From the NCBI RefSeq assembly GCF_026151205.1, contig NC_087084.1, forward strand, positions 7,985,394 through 8,049,393: a DNA stretch of 64,000 bases, written 5' to 3'. Numbering within the stretch: position 1 is the stretch's first letter; each line of letters starts with the position of its first letter. Both the position numbers and the translations under genes were made by a program. Below the pieces are notes generated by a model. That model did no database searches. It was not told where the DNA came from and was given only the letters and a program-made list of their open reading frames with translations. This document shows positions 1 to 11,224 of the stretch, in pieces. The stretch is from Bolinopsis microptera. Lineage: Eukaryota; Ctenophora; Tentaculata; Lobata; Bolinopsidae.

Positions 1-407
1 TTAGTCCCCATTTAGATTTATCCTACTCTTATCTTGGACAAAACATCTCGATCGTATCGTTATTAAACTAACTTGAAAACCATAAATAACTGTCAAAAAT
101 TCTGGGGACTTATGGGGACAAATGGTGAATTACGTCAACGAGTTGACCTCTAGTCCCCACGATTTTTAGTCCCCATTAGTCCCCAAAAGTCTCCATTGGT
201 AGTCATTTCCCTTCCCCCCCCCCCCCCCCTACTAAAGTCAACGAACTCATAAGTAATATACCTTTAATCTAGCAAGTTAATTAGCTATTTAATTTAAAAT
301 AGGTTAACATTTAAAATAAACCCCACTTTTACCAGCTCTATCCCTCTCAGGACCCAACGCTACTTCTTGGTGGGACGACTAACTCGACAGTCTACTAACT
401 GTTCTCG

Positions 408-487
408 TGACGTCACGACGACGTCACCTTTTGCGGTGACGTCACTGTCTGCTCTGATGACGTCACTGTTTTGCTGTGATGACGTCA
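408..487. promoter_or_regulatory. Cluster of perfect CRE palindromes
   Basis: The palindrome TGACGTCA, the consensus CRE bound by CREB/ATF bZIP factors, occurs exactly at 408-415, 437-444, 458-465 and 480-487. Two more copies lie at 940-947 and 960-967, each followed closely by the E-box CACGTG (951-956 and 971-976). The sites are seen directly. Regulatory use is inferred, because no nearby start codon or exon can be tied to them. They could also simply be a tandem-repeat motif. Confidence 0.45.
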
Positions 488-3400
488 TGCTGTTATCTTG
501 ACGTTGTCACTCTCAAATGTCCCCTTTTAAAGACACTAGGTGTAGCATCTGGCCCTCTTACTTCGAGCTATATGAGGCCGCACGTGCGAGAGGTGACATC
601 CTCTCAGAGACATTGTCACAACGTCACGTGTCCGAATGTCACGTGTCAGAGCCCGAACCCTGCTCTGTGCAGTGTCTCCACGGCGGTCTTCTTTATTGTT
701 AGAGTTTACTGTTCCCCGGGCAGGAGAATAGTTTCCTAAGTTTTTTAGTGAGGTGATGGGAGGAAAATAACTCAGTAACTGCAGTTAACTAACTAATTAA
801 CTAATTAACTGATTAACAACAGATACCTCGGTGCTCCACAGTACGATAAGATACAGAACATTAACTGAGTTTTCCCCCTTCACCTCCTCAAAACTTAAAT
901 TTCTTTATCCTACTCTATCTGCCCCGACTAAACGGAAGATGACGTCATCACACGTGATATGACGTCACAGCACGTGATTTGCGTGTGCCTGTCATCAGCC
1001 GTTTTAGTTACCGTTGGTGCGGTTTAGGATACAAATTTATTCAATTGTGGTGTGTTTCTTACCATATTTTAATATCAGTTATTTTGTGCCGGGATATTAA
1101 TCCGTGTCCTGATATAACATCAAGATGGTATCTAGTTCTTTTCACCAAGATATACTATATTTCTCACAATGCATGTATGTCGTTCCTCTCCACCCCTTAC
1201 AAGCTAAATGTTTCTATCCTTATCACAGAGTTCGTTGATAGGTTACAGTTATAGGCCGTAAAAATATCAGATTTAAGAAAGTTATATTATGAGTCGGCAT
1301 CACAAACTTAAATGTATAGTAGCCTTGGCATTCACATCTCACAGTAAGTTAGTTACAGCCAATTTCAAATCAATAAATAGTTGTTTCTTAACCATTGCAC
1401 AACCTACTTTATAGTTTCCACTTGATAACTTCTACAACAAAGGTTGTGTTGCATACCAGCCGATTGAAACTGGTTGTACCGCGGGCACACACACTTATAT
1501 ATTGGTTTTATTATAGTAATAACGTTATGGTGGTAATATCATTTACAAAATTGTTTATTTTCCAGGGGGCGTTGTCCACGTGTTATTTAATAGTGTTTCC
1601 TTTTTTCGTGATGGTTTGATTTTTCGAGTCAACTATAAATCTTAAAGTTAAAGACTACTGGTTTGCTGCCATGGTAGCCTGTTGTTGGTAACTTGTTGTT
1701 AGTAACTTGTTGTCATGGTTACGATGAATAAGCTGACTACTAGGTAGTCCCCATGTGCTTAATTTAATATATCTGGTAGTTTTAGTCGACTATTAGCTGT
1801 TAAGAAATTGATGTTTTAAATTTAAATTTGATTTTATTGAAAGTGAAACCGCATAGATGTTCTCGATCGGTCGGAATATTGGTGATAATTACCGCCCCCC
1901 AGTGGTTTAAATTGTATCGTTGATTTCAATTTTAGGGAGTTGAAAACATTATATTATTATAATTTGTTATAATATTAAAAGCTATCTCTAATGTAATACA
2001 GGTATTACTATATAGCGTTTACAGAAAAAAGTGTTATAGTGTTATAGATGTTATTTTTTTAAATATGTAAATAGAACACACCACAATTTTTATGACCCGA
2101 AAATGAAGGCTCTCCCCTGGCAAGATTGGTCTGATTCTCCGAAATCGCACAACCAATTTCCCACCTGTTGGTATAATCTGCCAGAGAACGAGAGCTCTGA
2201 TCGTACGAAGTTTTACGTTCGGGTGTTAGTTATGATCATGGGCCCACAAAACGGTGGTTGCAGCCTGAAAACTCGAACCACCCACTTGTACGCTACCATG
2301 ATGATGTTGTAATATTTCGGGCTTTCTCTTCTGCCCGGAAATCTACCTGATTAATAATTCTAGGTCCTGAGCTCCTTGTCCGAGAGTGTTGCAAATTACA
2401 GTGTAATTTGTACAGATAACGACCCAGTGATTTCTACATCCCGTAGATGAAAAAATCATCAGCTGTATATCTCTCGGGTACTGGGGGTTTTGGGCACTGT
2501 TTCATTGGCTACTGTTATTTATGTATATAGATTGCTATACCTATTTGTGCTAAATTGTTTAATGTAGATAAGAGCGTTTTACTTGTTCTACACGCATTTA
2601 TCGTATATTTATAGCGCACGTCTACTGATTGGCAGTTCTGATAACACACCGGTTACCTCATTGCTCATATCCGTATTATACCAAACGGTTGCAAGATATT
2701 GCGCGGCCGAACACTGGAACTGCCACTCATCTGCATCAGCCATCTATGACTATATCATTGGACGATATTTGACATTCCTTATCTGGACTGACAATTATGG
2801 ACAGAAAGATTTGTTCGAACTTATATGATAGTAACCGACATAATGTTAACGCTGAGCTGAAAATTGGTGACATATGATCATGAATAATATTGATACATGT
2901 TTCGTATCCCGCCTTCGGCGGCGCGCGCTTCGCGCGCGAAAAGTGGCATGCAACGTATGTCAAGAATAATACGTAATAAAGTTTATTGCCTGGGACCCCG
3001 CAATTTAATTTTTATAATGTTCATAAACATATGTTTAAACATTACCTGGGGACCTCAGGCTATCATGTTCATAAACATAGAGATTCGGCGGAATGACAGG
3101 CTGAGCGCGGCCCAGTATAATAGTAAGTTCAAACACTGAATGTTTCAAATGAAGTTTTAGGGAAAATTGAAGGACGCAGTTATTTAAGCAATAGTAAGGC
3201 CGAGAGACAAAATGAATATTTTTGGTTTCATCCTTATGTGTTAAAAAAGCGTTTTGTAAATACTTATTCCACTGGGAAGTTTTAATGAATTATTTATATA
3301 TAATGTATTGGATTTTACTAATTAATAAAATTGAATTCGATAAATTATTGTAGCGCGATGCGTTACTGTGCCGCGCCGCGCATGGCGCAATCAATGCGCT

Positions 3401-3732
3401 ACTGTGCCTTTGTCATTTGTAGGTTTACAACCTACCAGGACGCGCGCCGAGTTGGACTCGTCGACGGTCCTAATATATATATCAGATATTATACGAGAAT
3501 CACCCGTTAACTGTGTCTCGCCGAGCTGCGATGAATTGACATCGTCAATTAAAGAAATTATTAATGTCGATGGAAAAAAGATATTCATTTCAATTATTTT
3601 TCTATTTAGTGCAATGATATGTTGTTGACACTTGTAATGGTGTTATGTCATAATTTTTACTTGTAGCGCGATGCACTACTTATACTGGGCCGCGCCGCGC
3701 ATCCAATATAATGCCTCTCGCAACCACAAATC

Positions 3733-4237
<505 letters not shown>

Positions 4238-4674
4238 TTACTTACTGAATAAAGAAATTCGGCGGAATGACATGCCCAATAATGAGTAAACATTAAAAAA
4301 CTCAGAATAAATTTAACTTTCATTTTTATTTTTATATATCTTGCAGAGATATATAAAAGCATGTGCATGGATGGCGAACAATTTCATGAGACTGAACGAA
4401 ACGATGACAAAACGAAGACAAAACGAAGACAAAACTACTGGTGTTAGGAAAGAGCCATGTTCTAAAAAAGTGTGAACTCAGTGTCAGACTGGAATTTGGA
4501 AACACTAAAATTCTACCTACGGAGTGCAAAGGAGACAGCTGAAAGAGTCTAGGTAAGGTGTTAAATTTGATAAAACTTTAAATATAGAAAGACAAATCAA
4601 TAGTACGAAAAGGAAATGTAGCTGGACAATGATGAACCTAAGAACAACGAACTATTGGCAATTGGTTGTTACCT

Positions 4675-5445
4675 GGATGAAGGCATTAAACTGATGTTGG
4701 CGAAACAACTGGTTATATTTAAGTTAGATTACTGTAATTTGCTGTACATGAATCTACCCAAGACCACATCAAACAAACTAAGATCAATCCTTAATGGGGC
4801 AGTTCGTTTCACTATAACATAGAAGATAGAACCACGGACTTGGTCCCCTTCTATAAAAAGACCCACATACCAGTGGCGTAACGTTGCCTGTTGGCGCCCC
4901 CCTGCCGAAAAAAGCGCCCCCCCTGTTGGCGCCCCCTCCCCTTTTGGTGCCCCTCCCTAAAATTGAACAAATTAGGTGATTTTAGAGAATACGCCGGTAA
5001 AATCTCTAAAAAAGTGTGTATCTAGAGCAAAACGCGCAGTTTTGCTAGTACTTTAGTTAAGTTTTCGAAATGGTCCCACATTCAAACGACGATTTGGCGC
5101 CCCCCTAAGACGGCGCCCCCCTGCACAGCGGGGTCAGCAGGGCCTTTCGTTACGCCACTGCCACATACTCCCTATGGACCAGCGAATCTTCTTTAAAGTT
5201 TGTCTACTAACCCACAAATAAGTTCACGGTACTGCCCCTGGTTACCTCAAAGCATTACTGGATGTGGATGTAGTGGCTACTGAACTCTCAAACACCGTGA
5301 CCAGGTCAAAGAGACCGGATGACCATCTCATGCTCAAGATACCAAAGAATAAAAAGTCCAAAGTTTATGACAGACGTTTCTCAAGCCATGCACTGGTTGC
5401 ATGGAACTCTCTTCCAGTGATGTTGAGACGTAATTACTGATACAA
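4675..5445 (+). pseudogene. LINE (CR1/L2-like) reverse transcriptase 3' fragment
   Basis: Reading 4,720-4,830 gives LDYCNLLYMNLPK followed by a leucine/asparagine-rich stretch. This matches the typical SRLDYCNSLLYGLP region near the end of CR1/L2-type reverse transcriptases. The reading resumes after the inserted MITE (4,871-5,160). Around 5,190-5,440 it shows GTAPGYLKALL, TRSKRPDD and ending AWNSLPVMLRR, which is the usual C-terminal tail (GTAPxYL ... FSxxAxxxWNSLP) of the same family. Stop codons (for example at about 4,829) and frame changes show that it is dead. The 5' part is missing. Assignment to CR1 rather than L2 is not possible by eye. Confidence 0.8.
4871..5160. mobile_element. hAT-type MITE with 8-bp target duplication
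   Basis: The element begins CAGTGGCGTAACG and ends CGTTACGCCACTG, a perfect 13-bp terminal inverted repeat. It is flanked on both sides by the 8-bp duplication CCACATAC (4,863-4,870 and 5,161-5,168). An 8-bp duplication with CAGTGGCG-type ends fits a hAT-superfamily non-autonomous element. The 290-bp body is rich in GGCGCCCCC and has no coding capacity. It sits inside a dead LINE fragment, so it inserted later. A second copy lies near 28,634-28,946. Confidence 0.9.
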
Positions 5446-5739
5446 ACTTTTTCGAATGTTAAAGAAGGCCAAGAGTGCTGGGGATGTTGGCAAAACAAAG
5501 GATCTATTGGGGCACCTTGGAGTTGAGATAACAATTGTTGGTCTTGTGGTGGTGTTAGCTTACACTATTTGTAATCAGAAACTGTCGCTTATTCTTTCTT
5601 GGAGGCTGACCGCCATGAAAGGATTATGGGAATTATGTGAACGAAAATAGTCAAATATCATTTTTATATAAAGGATTAGAGCCTAGTATAGAGGTAAATT
5701 TTAAGTCAATAGCTTGTCGCGTGTGAAGCTCATCTCTCT

Positions 5740-5985
5740 TGAAGCCAACATACATGCTACTTGTACAACAACGTGTCCGTACCACCGCAGTCTGGCAGAT
5801 CCAATATTGGTCTCGATAAACTTAACACCAGTACACCTGTGAACTTCATCATTGGAGACATGGTAGAACCACTTTGTGTTCAGGATTCTTCTCAGGGAGG
5901 TCTGATGGAAAACGACAACATGCTCCCTCTGCTTCTTGGAACTATGTTCCAGACTTCAGGATTGTGAGATCAGCAGCTCCAGAGG
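5740..5985 (-). pseudogene. LINE C-terminal fragment (antisense)
   Basis: On the minus strand this reads VVFHQTSLRRILNTKW, then a VSNDEV segment and ARLRWYGHVV. That is the characteristic tail of RTE/I-like reverse transcriptases (LRRILGIxW ... VTNxEV ... RRLRWxGHV). Only the tail survives. No reverse transcriptase core is visible on either side, so this is a 5'-truncated, degraded copy independent of the large LINE that follows on the other strand. Confidence 0.75.
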
Positions 5986-6094
5986 TGCGGATTTTGGTAA
6001 GTGTTTTTATAATTTTGCTGTTCCAGATCTCGTTCAATGCAAAATTGACTTATTGAATTCCTAGCTCAGGGACAGGAGTGGCTACCTTCGGGTA

Positions 6095-6126
6095 GTGTCG
6101 GAGAAGAAGAAGAAGAAGAAGAAGAA
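6095..6126 (+). repeat. (GAA)n microsatellite
   Basis: A short GAA-repeat tract lies upstream of the large LINE reading frame, probably within its 5' untranslated region or just outside it. Confidence 0.85.
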
Positions 6127-6348
6127 CTCACCACATCATTTACCCTGAGCAGACAGTTCGATTGGTTAAAGTCTGATAAAAAGTTCAACTCAAGTTGATG
6201 TTCCTGCGGTTCAAACCCAAATGTTCCGGTAGCGTGGCTTTGGGAAATGACCATTTGCCACCATGGAGGGGACTCCATGGGGTCATTTAGCTATTTGAAA
6301 AACAACTATGATGAATTTAAACAGCACTAGGGTTAAAACACGAATCTT

Positions 6349-9300
6349 GTGGAGGGTCGGCAGTTTTATGACTTGGTTGGCTTAAAACCCAATCTGGGAG
6401 GGCCAGGCGATGATGTACTGTCGTACCCAACACAACACAACAGGATAAGTACAGAACCGGAAAAGAAGAGCAGTAATAGTGGCAGCGTTGTGTCGTGTAG
6501 TAGGAAAACGTTCATCGGGACACTGAACGTTCGTACTGTTAGGGAACAGTATAAGAGGATAGAGTTAGCATCGCTCTTCCTTGAGAGTAGAGTTGCAGTT
6601 TTAGGGGTACAAGAGCACCGGATGGTGCATGAGGAGGAGATCAAGATCCAGAGTTTTGAGAAGGGTGTGCACCTGGTGACCACACCTGCTTGGAGAAACA
6701 CCCGACAAGCTGCTACTGGTGGAGTTGGGTTTATGCTGACCAAGCAGGCCTACAAAGCAGTGAGTCTCATGAAATCGTTTGGGAAGCGAATTTTTCTCAT
6801 ATCCTTTGATGGAAACCCACGGCTTACAGTAATAACGGTGTACAGTCCCACTGAAGCAGCATCAAATGAAGAGGCAGAGGACTTTCACGAGGGACTAAGA
6901 TCTGCATTAGGAGAGGTACCAGCCCATCATCTGCTAATGGTTGTTGGTGATCTTAACGCCCATTTTAGCAGATTAAATGAGGAGGATTCAGGTTGGTACT
7001 GGCATCGAGTATCCAACAGAAACGGATCGCTTCTCAGGGATACTTTGTTGGAGGGAAACCTTGAGGCAACTAACCACCGATTCCAGAAACGTCCCTGTAA
7101 ACTATGGACGTATCTCTCTGACGGAACACTGAGCAAGAGTCAGATTGATTACATCCTGATAAGGAAGAAGTGGCGTAACTCAGTCAAGGACACTGTTGTG
7201 TCCAATTCTTTTAACTCTCTTGGGTCGGACCACCGTCTAGTAGTTAGTTCAGTCAAACTCATCCTGCGAAAGTGCCAGAATGCACCTAGAGTAGTAAGAT
7301 ATGACTACAGACTGCTCAAAGAGAATAAGGAGTTGCAAGCCTTGTATTCTGTGGAGGTGAAAAACAGATTCTCTATGCTACTGGAGGAAAAATCTAGTGA
7401 GCAGAACAATCCCACGATTCAGTACGGAAAGCTTATGGATGCCGTGAAAGCAACCAATCATAAGTTGCTTAAGCCCATCCCAAGAAGACAACGTAACAAC
7501 CCCTCCCAAGATCCTAGGGTATCGGAGAGGAGGAGAACTCTGTTTCAGGCCAAAGACGCATATCATGAGAATCCTACAGAGGAGAGTAGAGAGGTAGTTA
7601 AGGAGTGTAAGGATGCACTTGCAGTGAGCTACAAAGAGGTTGAGGAGGAGACTCTTGTTTCTAGGATCAGGCGGGCTGAGGATGCTGCTGGCAGGTGCAA
7701 GAATAAGGAAAGCTGGGACCTTATTAATGACATAAATGGCAGGAAAAGCAAGCCATGCAGCCTGGTTGATGGAGGTAGTGCAGAGGGGAGATTGAAGAGC
7801 TGGAAGGACCACTTCACTAAGCTCCTGGGTCAACCACCATCTGTACCTGACCAGAAAATAGTTATCCAAACCATCCACCCCCAGCAGGATATAGAGACTG
7901 GTCTGTTTTGCAGGGAGGAGTTAGCGGAGGCGAGGAAACAGATCAAGGAGGGTAAGGCCTATGGTGATGATGGCATAGCTCCAGAGATTCTCAAAAGAGT
8001 GGACATGGACGACCTGATTCTAGAGTTCTGTAACAGCGCTCTGGTTGATGGAGAAATCCCCGATCAATGGCGGCAACTCAACATCGTGCCTGTGCCAAAG
8101 AAAGGAAATCTAACTAAAGTGGATAACTACAGAGGAATCGCTCTTACGTCCATTGTTAGTAAGACCCTGAATCGTATGATCCTTAACAGAATCAAACCAG
8201 CGATGGAGAAAATCCTGAGGATCAACCAAAACGGATTTCGGGAGGGACGCAGTACCACCAGCCACATTCTGTGTCTAAGGAGGATCTTGGAGGGGGCTAG
8301 AGACAAAAACCTGACCGCCCTTCTCTTGTTCATCGATTTTAAGAAGGCCTTTGATAGCATTCATAGGGGTATATTGATGAAGATACTCCTGGCATATGGG
8401 ATACCAGAGCCCATTGTTAGGCTGATAGATGCTATGTACAAGGACACCATGGCACGAGTCATCACGGAGGATGGTCTGACTGAAGCTTTCCTTATACTTG
8501 CTGGAGTTATGCAGGGAGATACACTGGCGCCCTACCTCTACGTGATTGTCATTGACTATGTGATGACAACAGCACTTAGAGGCAAAGATCTGGGCTTCAC
8601 AGTCAACCCCAGAAGAAGCAGGAGATACCCAGCAGTTAAGATGACAGATGTCGACTTTGCTGACGATCTTGCACTGACAACAGACACCGCAGAGCAAGCG
8701 CAAGATCTTCTCCTCAGTGTGGAGCTGGCTGCCAACTCCGTTGGACTTCACCTCAACGAGAATAAGACGAAGTACATCAGTGTCAATCTCTCTGAGTCTG
8801 ACTCTACCGTCATTAAAGCAGCAAGTGGGCAGGAGATAGAGCAAGTAGATGACTTTGTCTACCTTGGAAGCAGAATAATGAGTGCGGAGAAGGACTTTGA
8901 TGTTAGGAAAGCAAAGGCATGGGGGGCCTGTCATCAGTTAAAGACAACCTGGAAGTCTGGAATGCGCAGGGACTTAAAGATCCGTGTCTTTCGAGCAACG
9001 GTTGAGCCCGTACTCCTGTACGGCTCTGAAGCTTGGACGATAAGCCAATCCATGACTAATCGGATCAATGGATGCTACACTAGAATGCTCCGGATGGCCT
9101 TGAACATACGTTGGCCACAAATCATCAACAACAGTGATTTATACGGCAACATCCCCAAGCCATCAGCGATGATAGCCTCCAGAAGAATGAGACTGGCTGG
9201 ACATGTAGCCAGGCATGACGACCTTCTGGCAAACCAACTTCTGTTCTGGGACCCTCAGCATGGATACAGGAGACCGGGGAGGCCCCACCTTACGTTTCTG

Positions 9301-9414
9301 GACATGCTAAAGAAGGACACCAGTCTTTCCTGTGTTGAAGAGATAAGATCTGTTATGCTTGACCGCGACGTGTGGCGAGGAATTGTAGTTGCTCGGACCA
9401 AGAAGCCGACTTAA
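6349..9414 (+). mobile_element. LINE retrotransposon: EEP endonuclease + reverse transcriptase
   Basis: One open frame of 1,021 codons encodes a non-LTR retrotransposon polyprotein. The apurinic/apyrimidinic-type endonuclease domain spans about residues 55-305, with GTLNVRT, VLGVQEHR, GDLNAH (Asp201) and GSDHRLV (Asp294-His295). The reverse transcriptase spans about 525-800, with FREGRST, the motif-A aspartate in FIDFKKAFDS (Asp663), GVMQGD, and the catalytic FADD at 770-773. The tail has RRMRLAGHVAR and RPGRPHLTFLDML, as in RTE-like and related clades. A stop lies in frame just upstream (about 6,334) and no ATG precedes the endonuclease, so the 5' end is either truncated or uses an unusual start. 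The frame is otherwise intact, suggesting recent insertion. The 3' end has AGTC-rich short repeats. Clade assignment is tentative. Confidence 0.93.
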
Positions 9415-9455
9415 GTCAGTCAGTAAGTCAGAATTCTGTATAATAGGGTGGCCCA

Positions 9456-10724
9456 TGTTATTGGAATAAAACGACTTGATGATGATAAACAATCTGAAAG
9501 GAAAATATATCAAACATATAAAACATATAAATCATATAAATGAATCCATAACAATTAGCAGGGTGAAATCAAACGAACGAAAAGGTGTGAGTAAACAATT
9601 AAATACTTAAACTCACAAACTTACCACTGGGTAGATCTCATAAACATTGCTAAAATATAAACAGATTAGATAATTGAAATAATAAGAACTATTTCAATAT
9701 AACAATCTCCCGCCAAACAAAAGCCAAATATAAAAAATTGTCTACCCAGTCAAATGCTACAAAAACTACATAGCTTCATGTACCCAGAGGAACAGTGATT
9801 GTTTAAATTAAAACTTTAGAGTTTTCCCATGAATAAAATATTAAAATACTAATCATGCACAAACAACACACTTACAAGTTGGAAACAACTTGTTTAAAAT
9901 AAATTAAAAACTTAAGGTTTTACATTGAATTACAAATGAGCTACTCAAAGTACAACTTTTAAAAGAACAATTCAATTCACCGGATACAACAGTTTTCATC
10001 TAAAATTCAGTTTATATTGAAACACATCTGTACACTTTATGTAAACCCAAAATATATACTTTAAGTGGAAATCAACAATCTCCTCACAACCAGTCCTCTA
10101 AAACAAACCTCACTACTAGTCCATAATTCCCACCTCAAAAAAAATGGAGCCCACACAAATTAAACACAGTGCTTCAACACAACAGAACCAAACTTCTCCT
10201 GCAATCCAGTGAAGTGTCTGAACAGAAACAAAAGAGACTTTTCGAAGACTGATGAAGGAGTTCTTTTCTACAGCTGGATGTTAAACTCTCCTGTGGTGAG
10301 GACATGAATCAATGACTCATTTGGAGCAGTAGTCTTGGTCAGACAATCAGTAACTTTTTCCCACAGGTTAACAAGTAATTTCCATCGCGTATAGTTTGAT
10401 CCATCAAACTTTGGCGTTGCATACTTCCGAGACATGGTGACAGTTCGTTTCTCTCCAACTCCGTTCTGCTACCAATGTTATTGGAATAAAACGACTTGAT
10501 GATGATAAACAATCTGAAAGGAAAATATATCAAACACATAAAACATATAAATCATATAAATGAATCCATAACAATTAGCAGGGTGAAATCAAACGAACGA
10601 AAAGGTGTGAGTAAACAATTAAATACTTAAACTCACAAACTTACCACTGGGTAGATCTCATAAACATTGCTAAAATATAAACAGATTAGATAATTGAAAT
10701 AATAAGAACTATTTCAATATAACA
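9456..10724 (-). mobile_element. Copia-derived miniature LTR retroelement (TRIM-like)
   Basis: Two 249-bp direct repeats (9,456-9,704 and 10,476-10,724) start TG and end CA. They flank a 0.77-kb interior, and the whole is bounded by the 5-bp target duplication GCCCA (9,451-9,455 and 10,725-10,729). Read on the minus strand, the LTR is followed one base later by TGGTAGCAGA. This equals the complement of the initiator-methionine tRNA 3' end and is the usual Copia primer-binding site. A short Copia-like gag start follows. There is no protease, integrase or reverse transcriptase, so the element is non-autonomous. The two LTRs look almost identical, indicating recent insertion. Confidence 0.92.
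10268..10435 (-). pseudogene. Copia gag N-terminal remnant (55 codons)
   Basis: An ATG 40-odd bases downstream of the primer-binding site opens a 55-residue frame containing KFDGSNYTRWK. This is the conserved start of Copia-type gag polyproteins (UBN2/DUF4219 region, usual motif FDGxNYxxWK). It then stops at TAG. The rest of gag and all of pol are missing. Retention of the gag start next to the primer-binding site in a miniature element is compatible with an RNA-packaging role, which is inference. Confidence 0.75.
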
Positions 10725-11224
10725 GCCCATAAGTGACTACCCACACGCAACCTCTTAATAACTCACGTAATTCGTCTCCAAATTGCACCAAAATTTCAGA
10801 GATTATAGATATGGGTCAAACTTAGATGTCCTGAAAGTTTCGTAAGCCACGCCCAATAACTGTGGGCGTGGCGTGACACTCCCTCTTTTTCACTATTGTC
10901 TTCATAAAATGAGAACGCTTTAAGCTAAGAACTCCAAATTTTTTGCACACATTTGGCTTGATAATTGAAAACCTTTCCCAAAGTTTCAAGTTCATTGGTT
11001 AAAATATGGCTAAGTTATGACCATTTCAAAACTCATCGGATACGTGATCCGAGCACTCAGTCAGTGATCTCGTCACTTGGTTAATGGCCCACTGTAATTG
11101 GGCGTGGCTTACGAAACTTTCAGGAAATCTAAGTTTGACCCATATCTATAATCTCTGAAATTTTGGTGCAATTACGTGAGTTATTAAGAGGTTGCGTGTG
11201 GGTAGTCACTTATGGGCCACCCTA

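Larger units (their letters stand above)
9446..11222. mobile_element. Tc1/mariner-type MITE, interrupted by a Copia-type element
   Basis: The ends are GGGTGGCCCA and TGGGCCACCC, flanked on both sides by TA (9,444-9,445 and 11,223-11,224). The inverted repeat is long: about 140 bp from 10,725 (TAAGTGACTACCCACACGCA) is mirrored by the last part of the element. Ends of this type plus TA duplication fit Tc1/mariner. No transposase frame remains. After removing the nested LTR element the MITE is about 0.5 kb. A related, larger element is at 42,011-43,824. Confidence 0.85.

Noticed and set aside
2583-2828. 81-codon frame in the left flank
   Set aside because: No splice-compatible neighbours, no recognisable motif, and length is expected by chance in a window this size.
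6366-6743. Minus-strand frames inside the LINE (also 7,378-7,878 and 8,275-8,934)
   Set aside because: Shadows of the intact endonuclease/reverse transcriptase frame, with no family features.
9456-10724. Duplicated sequence first read as a simple tandem duplication
   Set aside because: TG...CA ends, a 5-bp target duplication, a primer-binding site and a gag remnant show an LTR element.
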